Program-made: the position numbers and the translations under genes
The notes under the pieces: generated by a model
Seen by the model: the letters and a program-made list of their open reading frames with translations, nothing else
Database searches by the model: none
What the model was told of the DNA's origin: nothing
Shown here: positions 45,333 to 54,779 of the stretch, piece by piece
Numbering within the stretch: the stretch's first letter is position 1
Layout: the number at the start of each line of letters is the position of its first letter
Assembly: GCA_017616015.1 (NCBI GenBank)
Contig: JAFZYY010000015.1
Span: 62,001 to 126,000 of the forward strand
Direction of reading: 5' to 3'
DNA length: 64,000 bases
Source of the DNA: Alphaproteobacteria bacterium
Lineage (GTDB): Bacteria > Pseudomonadota > Alphaproteobacteria > CAAGCB01 > CAG-977

Positions 45333-45392
45333 TTTTAGAAAGAATATCTTATATCGAAAGCTGCCTGATTATTTCCCACTTTATTTTAAATA

Positions 45393-45965
45393 CTAGCGGA
45401 ATTGTTTTTCCCGAATTGCGGTTACCGTATAATCGCCGCCGTACTTATATAACAAGACACACGCCCGATGCTGACCGTCAAGAAGAACATTGTCTCTTCT
45501 TAAAATAATAACGCATTTCGACGGATCGTATCCGTTTTCATTCATGGATTCGATTAAAGTGTCAAACTTTGTCGTTGACTTGTCGTAATCAGCGGGCAAG
45601 ATTCCGAGATCAATATGTTTTTGAATATAGTTCGCGTAAACGTCCTTGTCTTTCGTTTGCAAGTATTTGAAAGGGGAACATTCTTCAAGCCGGTACAATT
45701 TTCCGTTCCATTCGCGGCGAAGAACTTTAAGCGGGACATGAACTATTTCGGCATCATCTATCAGAACGCTTGCTTCAAACGGCAAAGAAATGCCGACTGT
45801 TTTAAACTTTTCAGATAATTTTTGAAAATTCTGGTATCTGTATATTTCACGTATCATGTAACGGTATTTCCAGATCGTCCACCTGATGTTAAAGAAACGT
45901 ATTTCTTTGCAGATTTTTGTCTTATGAACGGAAAAAAGTTTTTTCAAAAGCTTTCGTGACATTTC
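45393..45965 (-). CDS. ParB-like nuclease-domain protein of unknown function
   Basis: About 190 residues. The C-terminal half has the ParB/Srx-type core VILRRDNVLLDGQHRACVLLYKYG, seen also in proteins near surface-glycan genes. The N-terminal 70 residues are basic and aromatic and lack a recognised domain. The ATG at 45965 has AGGAT upstream; in-frame extension to 46007 has no support. Lower GC than its neighbours, with an inverted-repeat element 60 bp upstream, so acquisition or decay of a larger locus is possible. Confidence 0.6.
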   Translation of the reverse strand, partial: EMSRKLLKKLFSVHKTKICKEIRFFNIRWTIWKYRYMIREIYRYQNFQKLSEKFKTVGISLPFEASVLIDDAEIVHVPLKVLRREWNGKLYRLEECSPFKYLQTKDKDVYANYIQKHIDLGILPADYDKSTTKFDTLIESMNENGYDPSKCVIILRRDNVLLDGQHRACVLLYKYGGDYTVTAIREKQFR

Positions 45966-46027
45966 TGAAATCCTGTTTGTTAAAGTTAAACGAAACCCGC
46001 TATTCACAAGGAAAAGCGGGCGGATTT

Positions 46028-46167
46028 TCAGAAACCGTACTATACAAAACGGCTCGGCTTATTCAGCACACAGCCTTATTCGCCGAAATCCGCCCGTTTA
46101 AGGACAGATTCGGCATATAATTTATTAGCCGCCATACACAATGCGACTGTATAGTAAGGGTTTCTGA
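46028..46167. repeat. 140-bp element bounded by 19/20-bp inverted repeats
   Basis: TCAGAAACCGTACTATACA at 46028-46046 is matched by TGTATAGTAAGGGTTTCTGA at 46148-46167, whose reverse complement differs by one substitution and one extra base. The enclosed 100 bp have no complete gene. No flanking target duplication is obvious. It could be a small non-autonomous transposable element or the footprint of one. Confidence 0.5.
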
Positions 46168-46252
46168 CGCCCTGAACCTGCCGTTTAAGACAAGCTCAAC
46201 ATCAGATTATCAAAAACAAGATTATTTTCAAGCCATAATCAAAAAAGGCTTT

Positions 46253-47584
46253 TTACGCAAAATGATAAACGGCTTTGTATTTTCGGAAAAAATAAAGCGC
46301 CATGACGAAAGACAGCGTTTCCGCCGCCGGAATGGACAGCCAAACGCCGGTCATTCCCCAAAAATACGGCAAAAGAAACAAGGCCGTTGTCACAAATAAA
46401 AACGTCCTGCAAAACGACAACGCCGCCGATACTTTGCCGTTGGAAAACGCCGTAAATAACGCCGAAGCAAAAATATTCAGCCCCATGAACAAAAAGCACG
46501 GCGCAAACAACCTGCTTCCTCCCAGAGCCATTTCATAAACCGTCGTTTGCGGTTCGACAAACAATTTTATCAGCAGATCGGCTTTAAAAAAGCACAGCAA
46601 AAACACTATAACGGAAACGCATGACAGCATTTTGATGCTGCGGAAAAAAATCCGTTTCAAACGGTCTGTTTCTCTTTTGCCGTAATTATAACTGATCAGC
46701 GGAGAAACGCCGATCGAATAACCGAAACAGGCCGATGTCAGCGATGTTTGCATATACAAAATAATGGTAATCGCCGCCACGCCGTCGGAGCCGGTCAGAC
46801 GCATTACGATGTTGTTCATTAAAATCGTTACAACGCAAACGGACAGGTTTGTCACCATTTCCGACAGCCCGTTTGTGCAGGCTTTCATAATCACATACGG
46901 TCTGAATTTCGGACGGACGAAATAAACTGCATTCTTTCGGTTCAGGTAAAAATAAACAAATCCAAACACGCCAATCAGAGAATAGCCTATTCCCATCGCC
47001 ATTCCGGCTCCGCGCAATCCCATGCCGTACATACCGATAAAAACGTAATCCAGAACGATATGAATCAGTCCGCCCGAAGTGGCAACAAGCATACCGAGAA
47101 CCGCTTTTCCGCAGGTGATGTAAAACATCGAAAAAACGCAGGGAAACAAAGCAAGCGGAATAAAAAATGAATAGACAAACGTAAAGTCGCGGCAATAGGG
47201 CAAAAGTTTTTCGTCCGCCCCTAAAAGAAACAAAATCGGCTCCAGAAACAAAAACATAAAAACGGAAAAGGCTATCCCCGTTCCTAACGCGGCCCACACA
47301 ATCAAAGAAAAATTCTGCCGCGCGTCCGTTTCCCTTTTCTGTCCGAGCTGGCGGGCAACCAACGCGTTTCCGCCCGCGCCGAACATGGAACCGATAGCGA
47401 TCACGCCCAAAACGACGGGAAACGTTATATTCAACGCAGACAAAGCTTCCGTTCCGATCAAATGAACAACGAAAAGCCCGTCGATAATGCCGAAGACTTC
47501 CAGCAAAATCATGCCGAGGATCGTCGGCGCGGCGAAACGCAACAATCCGGTTGTCGAGATTTTTTGATCCAGAGTTGTAACCAT
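46253..47584 (-). CDS. MATE-family multidrug/polyspecific exporter
   Basis: Twelve-helix cation-coupled exporter of the MATE family, about 443 residues. The two halves begin with ILGMILLEVFGIIDGLFVVHLIG and EMVTNLSVCVVTILMNNIVM, and GAGGNALVARQLGQKR is the conserved loop after helix 2. The MepA-like branch fits best. ATG at 47584 preferred; a TTG 36 bp upstream lies inside the lipoprotein gene. It follows the lipoprotein gene by 10 bp, so it is probably the last gene of the envelope operon. Substrate unknown. Confidence 0.88.
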   Translation of the reverse strand: MVTTLDQKISTTGLLRFAAPTILGMILLEVFGIIDGLFVVHLIGTEALSALNITFPVVLGVIAIGSMFGAGGNALVARQLGQKRETDARQNFSLIVWAALGTGIAFSVFMFLFLEPILFLLGADEKLLPYCRDFTFVYSFFIPLALFPCVFSMFYITCGKAVLGMLVATSGGLIHIVLDYVFIGMYGMGLRGAGMAMGIGYSLIGVFGFVYFYLNRKNAVYFVRPKFRPYVIMKACTNGLSEMVTNLSVCVVTILMNNIVMRLTGSDGVAAITIILYMQTSLTSACFGYSIGVSPLISYNYGKRETDRLKRIFFRSIKMLSCVSVIVFLLCFFKADLLIKLFVEPQTTVYEMALGGSRLFAPCFLFMGLNIFASALFTAFSNGKVSAALSFCRTFLFVTTALFLLPYFWGMTGVWLSIPAAETLSFVMALYFFRKYKAVYHFA

Positions 47585-47594
47585 TGATATTACT

Positions 47595-48233
47595 TTAAAA
47601 ACGCGCGACAGCTTCGGCAAAGGAAACGGGATCCGTTTTCCGACTTAATAACAGAGAAAGCTCGTCTTCCGTTTGACCCGACAATCCGGCCAATGCCGTC
47701 AATGTTTCCCGATCCCCCTTCACCAAAGACGGATACATTTTCAACGCGAAATTTTTAATCTGATAATTGCGGAAAACATCAACGGCCGCTTTTTGACGAT
47801 TCGACGGCACCATTTCCACATAAAACGAATTCGGCATATATTCAATCCAATATCCGTTTAAAAACATCGTCCCGTCCGTTACGGTGGAAAGCGGCAAAGA
47901 AACAAACATTGTCAAAACCATCGGCGCTTCCATATTTTCGTCTTCGGAAGAAAGGCCTTCCTGAGTATATTCGCTGGTCAGCGGTCCCGCTTTGCGGCTG
48001 TATACCTTTTCGACCGGCACTTTAACCGTATCATACCCTTGTTTTTTCAGCGTCAGACTGCCGATGTCTCCGCGCGCCACTTTACCGATATACGGCGTTT
48101 CGCCCAAACGCTTTTCCCCCTGATACACAAAAGCGGCCACATTGGAATCAATAACCACAAGCTGCGGTTCCTGATACGAACAGCCCTCCAATCCTAAAAA
48201 CAAAAAGATGACAAAAAGAAATTTCAGCTTCAT
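47595..48233 (-). CDS. Lipoprotein with PEGA-like segment
   Basis: A 212-residue lipoprotein. Signal MKLKFLFVIFLFLGLEGC has the lipobox LEGC at 15-18. Residues 22-75 (VVIDSNVAAFVYQGEKRLGETPYIGKVARGD) look like one diverged PEGA repeat. The rest, with NGYWIEYMPNSFYVEMVP, is unassigned, and a helical tail follows. It sits 6 bp after the triple-PEGA gene and 10 bp before the MATE gene on the same strand, pointing to a shared cell-envelope role. Confidence 0.75.
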   Translation of the reverse strand: MKLKFLFVIFLFLGLEGCSYQEPQLVVIDSNVAAFVYQGEKRLGETPYIGKVARGDIGSLTLKKQGYDTVKVPVEKVYSRKAGPLTSEYTQEGLSSEDENMEAPMVLTMFVSLPLSTVTDGTMFLNGYWIEYMPNSFYVEMVPSNRQKAAVDVFRNYQIKNFALKMYPSLVKGDRETLTALAGLSGQTEDELSLLLSRKTDPVSFAEAVARF

Positions 48234-48239
48234 TCTTTC

Positions 48240-50135
48240 TTACTTCCTCTTCGTCACATAGGGATTATCTATCGGCGTTCCTTCCGCTATTTTGATAACG
48301 ACACGGCTGATGTCGGCGGGATTTAAATTCGGCGCTTCAACGACAGAAACAAAGCTTTCAAAGCCGTCTTCAAACGCGGGCATAAAAATGACGTTTCTGT
48401 TTTTATCCGTCGTAAATTTCGCAATCGACAGCGTATCGACATTTACAACTCTTTGTCTGCCGGATCGATCATAAACCGATAAAATGATTTTATGCCGTTC
48501 ATAAGGACGCACGCGATCGCGCCGGCCGTCTGCGGACGTCATCAGGATAAAGCGTTCAAACTCCGTTTTGTCGGAAAAAAATCCGTGTTTAACCGGAGCG
48601 GCTTTAATCAGAACCGTATCCGACCGCTTCAACGCCGGAGCGGAGCACGAAATCTGACCGTACGTTTTGTCTTCGTATTGGCATTTGATTTTTTTTGTTT
48701 CCCTTCCTTTTCTTTCGGAAACGTTTTTCAAAGCCTTAACCGCGGGATTCAGAAACAGCTTTTGATAGTTTTCTTCGTCAAACGAAAAGAACAACGCGAA
48801 AAACGTCCCCTTTCCTTTGGCTTTATAGGATACGCGCGCGCGGATAAAGTTGGACGGATAAGACCACTTCATCAACGCCAGCAAAACATCTTCACCGTCG
48901 GAAGCGCCTCCCAGATTCAAACGGTTCTTAGGCGGCGTTTCTTCTTCATAGCGATGGAATTTATCGCTGGCGCCCGGCATCAGAACGGTTGTCTTTTTCG
49001 AAGAAACCGTCTGGATTGCCGTTAATGTCCTCAGTTCGACCGTTTCGCTCACCTTTGCCCCGCCTTTTGCCGCCAAAGACCGCGTCACAGGTTCATAACC
49101 GTCTTTTTCCACCGTAAACGTATGCGAACCGCGGGAAATCGGAAAATCCCTTACGGGAGTCGAGCCTATCCGTTTTTTATCGATAAAGACGTCCGCGCCG
49201 GAAGGAAACGAAAAAACGGAAAACGAAGCAGACTTTTCAGGCAAAACGATATTAATCGGTCGCGTTTCGTTTTTTTTCAGCTTTAACGGGACGGACATCG
49301 TTTCCATTTCGGCATGACGCAGACTAAGCGTGATTTCTTCTTCGACAGGAATACGGTCATACTTTAAAGGAGCCGTTCCCAAAGGCTTTCCGTCAATAAA
49401 CACTTCGGCACTGACGGGCTCCGTGGAAACGGAAACCGTTGCAAAAGCGGGAATCAGCGTTTTTTTGATTTTCAGTGTTTTTCCGGGAACGACAATAATA
49501 TCCTCCGTCACCGTCTGATAGCGCTGATGATCGATCCGCAAAGAATGTTTGCCCGCCGTCAAAGCCCCGTACAGCGTCATCGGCGTTTGACCGTACCTGT
49601 CGCCGTCAATGTAAACGGCGGCTCCGTCCGTCGGCGTTGTTTCAACGATCAGAACGCCTTTGGACGCATCAGACTTGTTGCCGAAAACGGACATTTGTTC
49701 TTTTTTGCTCCGATCTACGGCAAGGGTTTTTAATCGCGATTTTTCCTGTGCAATCGCGTTTTTGGAAAACTTGTAGAGTAACTTAACGGTATAACCGTTT
49801 TTTGTTTTTTGAATAAATTCGTCTTCTTTCTCAAAACCGTCAAAACGGGCGGAAATACCTGAAAAAATAGTTCTTTCCGTTAAATAAGACGACTTTTCTG
49901 TTTGATAAATATCGGCCTGATAAGAATATTCGGCGGGAAAGTTTTCTCTGGCCGCCTGATCGTAAGCATCTTTAACAGCCTGATTAAACGCTTCTTTTTC
50001 GGAAGAAGCCTCTCCGCGGCCGACGTAATATTTGTACCCGGAATCGGCTTTGGGCGTTGCCTCTGTCCATGACGGCCCCGCTTCAGCAAAGAACGTTGTC
50101 ATCAAAACGGACAGAAACGCCGCCCAAAGTTTCAT
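48240..50135 (-). CDS. Periplasmic protein with three PEGA repeats
   Basis: A 631-residue exported protein. Signal peptide MKLWAAFLSVLMTTFFAEA; residues 30-130 resemble LPP20-type domains (YYVGRGEASSEKEAFNQAVKDAYDQAA, read in parts). Three PEGA repeats lie at about 165-232, 233-300 and 302-370, each with the strand pattern DGAAVYIDG or SAEVFIDGKPLG and GSTPV. A unique C-terminal half (390-631) has no known domain. PEGA repeats are linked to surface-layer or peptidoglycan attachment. Operon with LPP20-like and second lipoprotein genes. Confidence 0.8.
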   Translation of the reverse strand: MKLWAAFLSVLMTTFFAEAGPSWTEATPKADSGYKYYVGRGEASSEKEAFNQAVKDAYDQAARENFPAEYSYQADIYQTEKSSYLTERTIFSGISARFDGFEKEDEFIQKTKNGYTVKLLYKFSKNAIAQEKSRLKTLAVDRSKKEQMSVFGNKSDASKGVLIVETTPTDGAAVYIDGDRYGQTPMTLYGALTAGKHSLRIDHQRYQTVTEDIIVVPGKTLKIKKTLIPAFATVSVSTEPVSAEVFIDGKPLGTAPLKYDRIPVEEEITLSLRHAEMETMSVPLKLKKNETRPINIVLPEKSASFSVFSFPSGADVFIDKKRIGSTPVRDFPISRGSHTFTVEKDGYEPVTRSLAAKGGAKVSETVELRTLTAIQTVSSKKTTVLMPGASDKFHRYEEETPPKNRLNLGGASDGEDVLLALMKWSYPSNFIRARVSYKAKGKGTFFALFFSFDEENYQKLFLNPAVKALKNVSERKGRETKKIKCQYEDKTYGQISCSAPALKRSDTVLIKAAPVKHGFFSDKTEFERFILMTSADGRRDRVRPYERHKIILSVYDRSGRQRVVNVDTLSIAKFTTDKNRNVIFMPAFEDGFESFVSVVEAPNLNPADISRVVIKIAEGTPIDNPYVTKRK

Positions 50136-50151
50136 CGAAAAAAAGCTCCGA

Positions 50152-50757
50152 TTATTCGCTTACCATTTTATCCCAGTTGGCATTGACAGTTTTTGCGAAA
50201 TCTTCGGAAATACCCTTCTTGCCGGAATTGCGTTTGATCGCTTCTTCGATAGCCTTTTTGAAATCGGCTTCGGGCATGGCAAGGCGGACATAGATACGAT
50301 AGACGACTTCGCGCCGGCCGTCAGCGTCAACAACACGGGAAACCTTTTCCCAATAACGCTTGTCCGGGCGAATGGCGGAAGCGGTCAGCTTGCTTGTTTC
50401 ACCGCCGATGAAACGTGTCTGCTCGGCACCCATTTCATCGCCTTCTTCGGCGTTCTGGAAAATGAAGTTCAACTTCTGTTCAATAGCACCGGAAAATCCC
50501 GCTTTCGCGTTGTTTTCGGCGATACGGTAACCGGTCGTCAGACGCTTGCCTACGACAGGCATTTCATGGAAGCCCAGAATATAAACATTGTCTTTTTCAA
50601 TCGTGAACGTGCTTTCTTCCTTTGCCCACTTAGGACGGGAAGTCAGGTCATCGGAACGAGCCAAGACTTCGTCTTTCATGGCGGAAGCACAACCGGAAAG
50701 CGCTATAATCGCGAACAGAGCATAAAAAATACGTGCTGTTTTTTTCATTTTTTTCAT
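50152..50757 (-). CDS. LPP20-like outer-membrane lipoprotein
   Basis: About 201 residues: a lipoprotein signal with lipobox LSGC, then an LPP20-family-like domain (VYILGFHEMPVVGKRLTTGYR, AENNAKAGFSGAIEQKL) and a helical end. Two ATGs compete: 50757 is 2 bp after AGAGG and 50748 is 11 bp after it; the first is listed. It leads the LPP20 / PEGA / lipoprotein / MATE operon. In some bacteria LPP20 homologues (FlgP) surround the flagellar motor, but no flagellar gene is present here. Confidence 0.75.
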   Translation of the reverse strand: MKKMKKTARIFYALFAIIALSGCASAMKDEVLARSDDLTSRPKWAKEESTFTIEKDNVYILGFHEMPVVGKRLTTGYRIAENNAKAGFSGAIEQKLNFIFQNAEEGDEMGAEQTRFIGGETSKLTASAIRPDKRYWEKVSRVVDADGRREVVYRIYVRLAMPEADFKKAIEEAIKRNSGKKGISEDFAKTVNANWDKMVSE

Positions 50758-50921
50758 AACCTCTTTAAAAAGTAAAACCGCGGTTAGTGTAAAACAATCA
50801 GATGTACACTTCAAGGTTTATTAATCATTTGTTAACATCTTCCGGGAAAAAAAGGTGGCAATCGCGGCCGCCTGCTGTTAAATTAAGGAAAATTGATTTT
50901 ATTTGAGGATATTTTCGATTC

Positions 50922-52427
50922 ATGTTGCGCTTAAAACACTTGCCGATCGACACCGGTAAAGAAAACATCGCTTTTATCAGCAAGCGATGCGCGGAATTTC
51001 AGGCCGAAGAAAATGGCGGAACCTCTAATCGGATCGAAATACACGGCGGGTTGCAGCCGTTGTTCGTCAGCATTTACGTCTGCGAAGACGACGCGCTTGT
51101 CAGACCCGATGAAATCGCTTTGACGGATCAGGCTTTCCGTCTGATCAACCTGCCGGAAGGATCAGAAGTGGCCGTTTCTCCGGCGACGGCTCCGGCCAGC
51201 ATCGATTCCGTGCGGCGCAAAATCAACGGCGGAATCCTCAGCGCCAAAGAATACAGAAGCATTATTTCAGATCTTTCCACTTATCGTTATACGCCGATCG
51301 AACTGGCCGCCTTTTTGGTGTCGAACGCCAGCTTTATGTCCCCGCAGGAAGTCCTGTCCATGACGGAAGCTCTGGTTGAACAGCGTCAGCCCACCGATTG
51401 GGGAATCGATCTGGTCGTGGACGAACACTGTATCGGCGGCATTCCCGCAAACCGGACAAAAATGATCGTCCTGCCGATCGCAATCGCTTACGGGTTATGC
51501 ATGCCCGGCACAACAACGCGCAGCGTCACTTCCTGTTCAAGCGCGGCGGACGCCATGGAAGTGCTGACCGGCGTCGAACTGTCCGAAACGGAAGTCGCCA
51601 AAACGGTTAATGAAATCGGCGGCTGTCTGGTTCTGGACGGAAAGCGGCTCGCCATGTCCGCTACCGAAGATTTGCTGATGACGTTAGAGCGCGCTTTGGG
51701 CATCAGCACGCCGCAACAGATTGTCGCAACCATTCTGTCCAGCAAAATCGCGATGGGCATCACGCACCTGCTGGTTGATATTCCGGTCGGAAAAACGGCG
51801 AAGATTCGCACGATGAGCGAAGCGATGAGTCTGCGCAAACTGTTCGAATACGTCGGCGATATGCTGTCGATGAAAATCGATGTCATCGTTACGGACGGTT
51901 CCGAACCGGTCGGCAACGGCATCGGCCCCGTACTGGAAGCCCGCGACGTCATGAAAGTTTTGCGCTGCCGCGAAGACGCTCCGCAGGATCTGCGCGAAAA
52001 GGCTTTATTCATGGCGGGCAAAGTGTTGGAATTCGATCCGCGGTTACGGGGAGGACAAGGCTATTATCAGGCGCGTGAAATTTTGGATTCGGGTCGCGCT
52101 TTGGAAGTAATGAGTCAAATTGTTCACGCTCAAGGCAAACAAACCCCGCCTCCCTTGGGGCAACTGACCCGGGACGTAACGGCGCAGACTTCCGGCGTTA
52201 TTTCGGAAATAGACGGGCAACAGTTAAACCGCATTGCGATGACCGCCGGCGCGCCGCATAACAAAGGCGCGGGCATTGATTTGATGAAAAAAGTCGGCGA
52301 TCGGGTCGAACAGGGCGAAGTCCTTTACCGTATTTATTCATGCAAGCCGACTTCTTTTGCTTTTGCCAACGGCCTGGCGGAAGGAGCCAACGGCTACAAA
52401 ATCATGTCGTCGGGCATCACTTATTAG
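50922..52427 (+). CDS. Thymidine/AMP phosphorylase family protein
   Basis: A 501-residue nucleoside phosphorylase homologue of the long AMP-phosphorylase / putative thymidine phosphorylase type. An N-terminal extension of about 85 residues precedes the family core: GGILSAKEYRSIISDL, then LVVDEHCIGGIPANRTKM where the usual motif is DKHSxGG, then TTTRSVTSCSSAADAMEVL and a C-terminal domain with TAGAPHNKGAGIDL. The Lys of DKHS is Glu here, so catalysis may be altered. Substrate could be AMP, thymidine or another nucleoside. It shares 4 bp with the convergent feoC. Confidence 0.82.
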   Translation: MLRLKHLPIDTGKENIAFISKRCAEFQAEENGGTSNRIEIHGGLQPLFVSIYVCEDDALVRPDEIALTDQAFRLINLPEGSEVAVSPATAPASIDSVRRKINGGILSAKEYRSIISDLSTYRYTPIELAAFLVSNASFMSPQEVLSMTEALVEQRQPTDWGIDLVVDEHCIGGIPANRTKMIVLPIAIAYGLCMPGTTTRSVTSCSSAADAMEVLTGVELSETEVAKTVNEIGGCLVLDGKRLAMSATEDLLMTLERALGISTPQQIVATILSSKIAMGITHLLVDIPVGKTAKIRTMSEAMSLRKLFEYVGDMLSMKIDVIVTDGSEPVGNGIGPVLEARDVMKVLRCREDAPQDLREKALFMAGKVLEFDPRLRGGQGYYQAREILDSGRALEVMSQIVHAQGKQTPPPLGQLTRDVTAQTSGVISEIDGQQLNRIAMTAGAPHNKGAGIDLMKKVGDRVEQGEVLYRIYSCKPTSFAFANGLAEGANGYKIMSSGITY

Positions 52428-52645
52428 TTTTCTTTCCAAAAATACATCGCGCCGCAGGGAGAAGAACAGCAAGAACAATTCTTTCCGCAAGGCGCTTTTT
52501 CGGCCTGAGCGATTTTGCCTTTGCGTTCCCAATGCGCCAACATTTCCTTTGCGACGTCTTCCGTTAAATCAAACTTTGTGGCGACATCTTTCAAAGACGC
52601 CCGCTTTTGTTCTTTCAGATATTCTTTAATCTCAAGCAAAATCAT
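52424..52645 (-). CDS. feoC: FeoC-like winged-helix protein
   Basis: A 73-residue partner of the ferrous iron transporter FeoB. The N-terminal winged helix (ILLEIKEYLKEQKRASLKDVA, read in parts) is followed by the cysteine cluster CGKNCSCCSSPC, which could hold an iron-sulfur cluster as in other FeoC proteins. The ATG at 52645 overlaps feoB by 14 bp; an upstream in-frame start adds only seven residues. Confidence 0.85.
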   Translation of the reverse strand: MILLEIKEYLKEQKRASLKDVATKFDLTEDVAKEMLAHWERKGKIAQAEKAPCGKNCSCCSSPCGAMYFWKEN

Positions 52646-54767
52646 TGCCGACCTTCTTTCCCGCAAAGCGCAGGCCGGATATAATCAGCACTTCCGCCAA
52701 CAAAATGCCGGCAATCCAGAAAACGGAATAAGAAACATGCCGACTCATCACAGCTGTCTGATAAAACAATGTCGAAATCAAATAAGCCTGCATTGTCGTC
52801 CACAAAGCCACAACGCCCGCCCATTTCAGACCGAACTCTTTGGCAATCGCGCCCAGAGCCGACAAACACGGCGTATAAAGCAGAATAAACAGCAAATAGG
52901 CAAACGCTCCGATTCTTCCGTCAAAAAAGACTGCCAGCCTCTGTGTTGAAGACTCGCCCGCGGCAATTCCGGCATACAAAGCGTCCAACGTTCCGATTAA
53001 AGCCTCTTTAGCCATAACGCCCGTAAACAGCCCGACCGTCGCCGGCCAGTTTTGTTCGGAAATCCCCATCGGTTCAAAAACGGGCGTAACGGATTTCCCG
53101 ATCGAGGACAAAACGGAATGCTGCGGCGTTTCGGGAATATAGTTCCCTTTAAAATCAACCGAATTCATCAAATTCAAAACGACCACAAGAGGCACAATCA
53201 ACACGCCTGCCCGGACGATAAAGCCGTGCAGTCGATCCCACGTTCTGATCGCCATATTTCTGATCGTCGGAATATGATACGGCGGCATTTCCAAAATCAA
53301 CGGCACGGGCTTTCCTTCAAAAAGCGTCTTTTTAAAAACGACGCCTGTCAGAACTGCGATAATAATTCCGATACTGTACAGACCGAACACGATTTCCGTT
53401 CCGTAATCGCTGAAAAAAGCCGTCGCGAACAGCGCGTAAACCGGCAGTCTGGCGCCGCAGGACATAAACGGAGTCATCATCAGTGTCACCAAACGATCCC
53501 GTCTGGAAGACAAAATTCTGGTTCCCATAACCGCCGGCACCGTGCACCCGAATGCGACGATCATCGGCACAAACGCCGTGCCCGGCAGCCCCAGCCCGCG
53601 CATCAGTCTGTCCATGACGAAGGCGCCGCGGGACATATAGCCGGAATCTTCCAAAGCGGACAAAAACAAAAACAGGAAACCAATCGGCGGAATAAAAGTA
53701 ATCACCGTCGCAATGCCCCGCCCGACTCCGGCGGACAGAAAGATGTTCAGGACTTTCGGCGCGTTCAGTCGCGTCAGTAGCGCTCCGAATCCGTCGACCA
53801 GATATTCGTCCCCGAAATCGGCGATCGGCTCGATCAGCACGTTGCCCAGCGAAATCGTCCACAGAAACATCAGATACATCATCAGCAAAAACACGGGAAT
53901 TCCGGTATATTTTCCCAAAGCAATCCGATCTAAACGTTCCGTGATATTCCGAGCCAGTCTGTCCGACCGCGAGATAATCTGTCCGGCTATATTCGTAATA
54001 AAGCCGTAACGGCCGTCCGCGATCAGCGTATCGGGTTCTTCCTGTTCTTTTTCTTCAAAAAAGCGACGCAAAGAATCCGCTTTTTCAGCGCTTTCAGAGG
54101 ATCCCGACACCCTTGAATCCGCATCGCCGTCCAACAAATGAACGGCCAGCCAACGATCAGACCACCCGTTCTTTTCCGCCGTCGGCGCCACAACGGGCAG
54201 GAATTGCTCCACCGCCGCTTCAACCGCCGGCGCATAAGGAATTCGGAAGTCTTTATTTACGGGCGGCACCGGTTGCAAAATCTGTTCTTTCAGTTCTTTA
54301 ATTCCTTCTGTTTTGGAAGCAATCATCGGAATAACCGGCACGTTGAACAACCGCGCCAAAGCCTCGACGTCGATTTTAATTTTTGCCGCGCGCGCCGTAT
54401 CCATCATGTTCAAGACCAAGATAACGGGCAGATGCATTTCAAACAGCTGAACCGTCATATACAGATTGCGTTCCAGATTGGAAGCGTCCAAAATGTTAAC
54501 CACGCAATCGGGCTTATCAAAAAGCAAATAATCTCTGGCGATTTTTTCGTCTTCGGACGTTGCCGAAATCACGCTTAAAGAATAAACGCCTGGCAAATCG
54601 ACGACTTCGATTTTTTTTCCGTCCTTTTCAAAAAAGCCGGACTTTTTTTCAACAGTGACGCCCGGCCAGTTGCCCACGTACTGATGAGCCCCCGTCAAAG
54701 CGTTAAAGATAGTCGTCTTTCCGCAGTTCGGATTTCCGATCAGCGCAACCGTTTTATCAAAAGACAT
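52632..54767 (-). CDS. feoB: Ferrous iron transporter FeoB
   Basis: Inner-membrane Fe(II) transporter with a GTPase domain. The 711 residues have the N-terminal G domain with GNPNCGKTT (G1), DLPGVYSL (G3) and LNMMDTA (G4), a helical spacer to about 280, then two Gate segments and the FeoB membrane core, including GCTVPAVMGTRIL and SCGARLPVYALF, containing the conserved Cys. It lies between feoA and feoC on one transcript. Confidence 0.97.
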   Translation of the reverse strand: MSFDKTVALIGNPNCGKTTIFNALTGAHQYVGNWPGVTVEKKSGFFEKDGKKIEVVDLPGVYSLSVISATSEDEKIARDYLLFDKPDCVVNILDASNLERNLYMTVQLFEMHLPVILVLNMMDTARAAKIKIDVEALARLFNVPVIPMIASKTEGIKELKEQILQPVPPVNKDFRIPYAPAVEAAVEQFLPVVAPTAEKNGWSDRWLAVHLLDGDADSRVSGSSESAEKADSLRRFFEEKEQEEPDTLIADGRYGFITNIAGQIISRSDRLARNITERLDRIALGKYTGIPVFLLMMYLMFLWTISLGNVLIEPIADFGDEYLVDGFGALLTRLNAPKVLNIFLSAGVGRGIATVITFIPPIGFLFLFLSALEDSGYMSRGAFVMDRLMRGLGLPGTAFVPMIVAFGCTVPAVMGTRILSSRRDRLVTLMMTPFMSCGARLPVYALFATAFFSDYGTEIVFGLYSIGIIIAVLTGVVFKKTLFEGKPVPLILEMPPYHIPTIRNMAIRTWDRLHGFIVRAGVLIVPLVVVLNLMNSVDFKGNYIPETPQHSVLSSIGKSVTPVFEPMGISEQNWPATVGLFTGVMAKEALIGTLDALYAGIAAGESSTQRLAVFFDGRIGAFAYLLFILLYTPCLSALGAIAKEFGLKWAGVVALWTTMQAYLISTLFYQTAVMSRHVSYSVFWIAGILLAEVLIISGLRFAGKKVGNDFA

Positions 54768-54779
54768 GTTCTTTTATCC

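Noticed and set aside
46065-46190. Short minus-strand reading frame with protein-like sequence (NPYYTVALCMAANKLYAESV)
   Set aside because: Only about 40 codons, no start or ribosome site; could be a gene remnant but cannot be supported as a gene.
50922-52427. AMP phosphorylase as part of an archaeal-type RuBisCO nucleotide pathway
   Set aside because: No RuBisCO or ribose-1,5-bisphosphate isomerase gene is in the window, and family motifs are altered.
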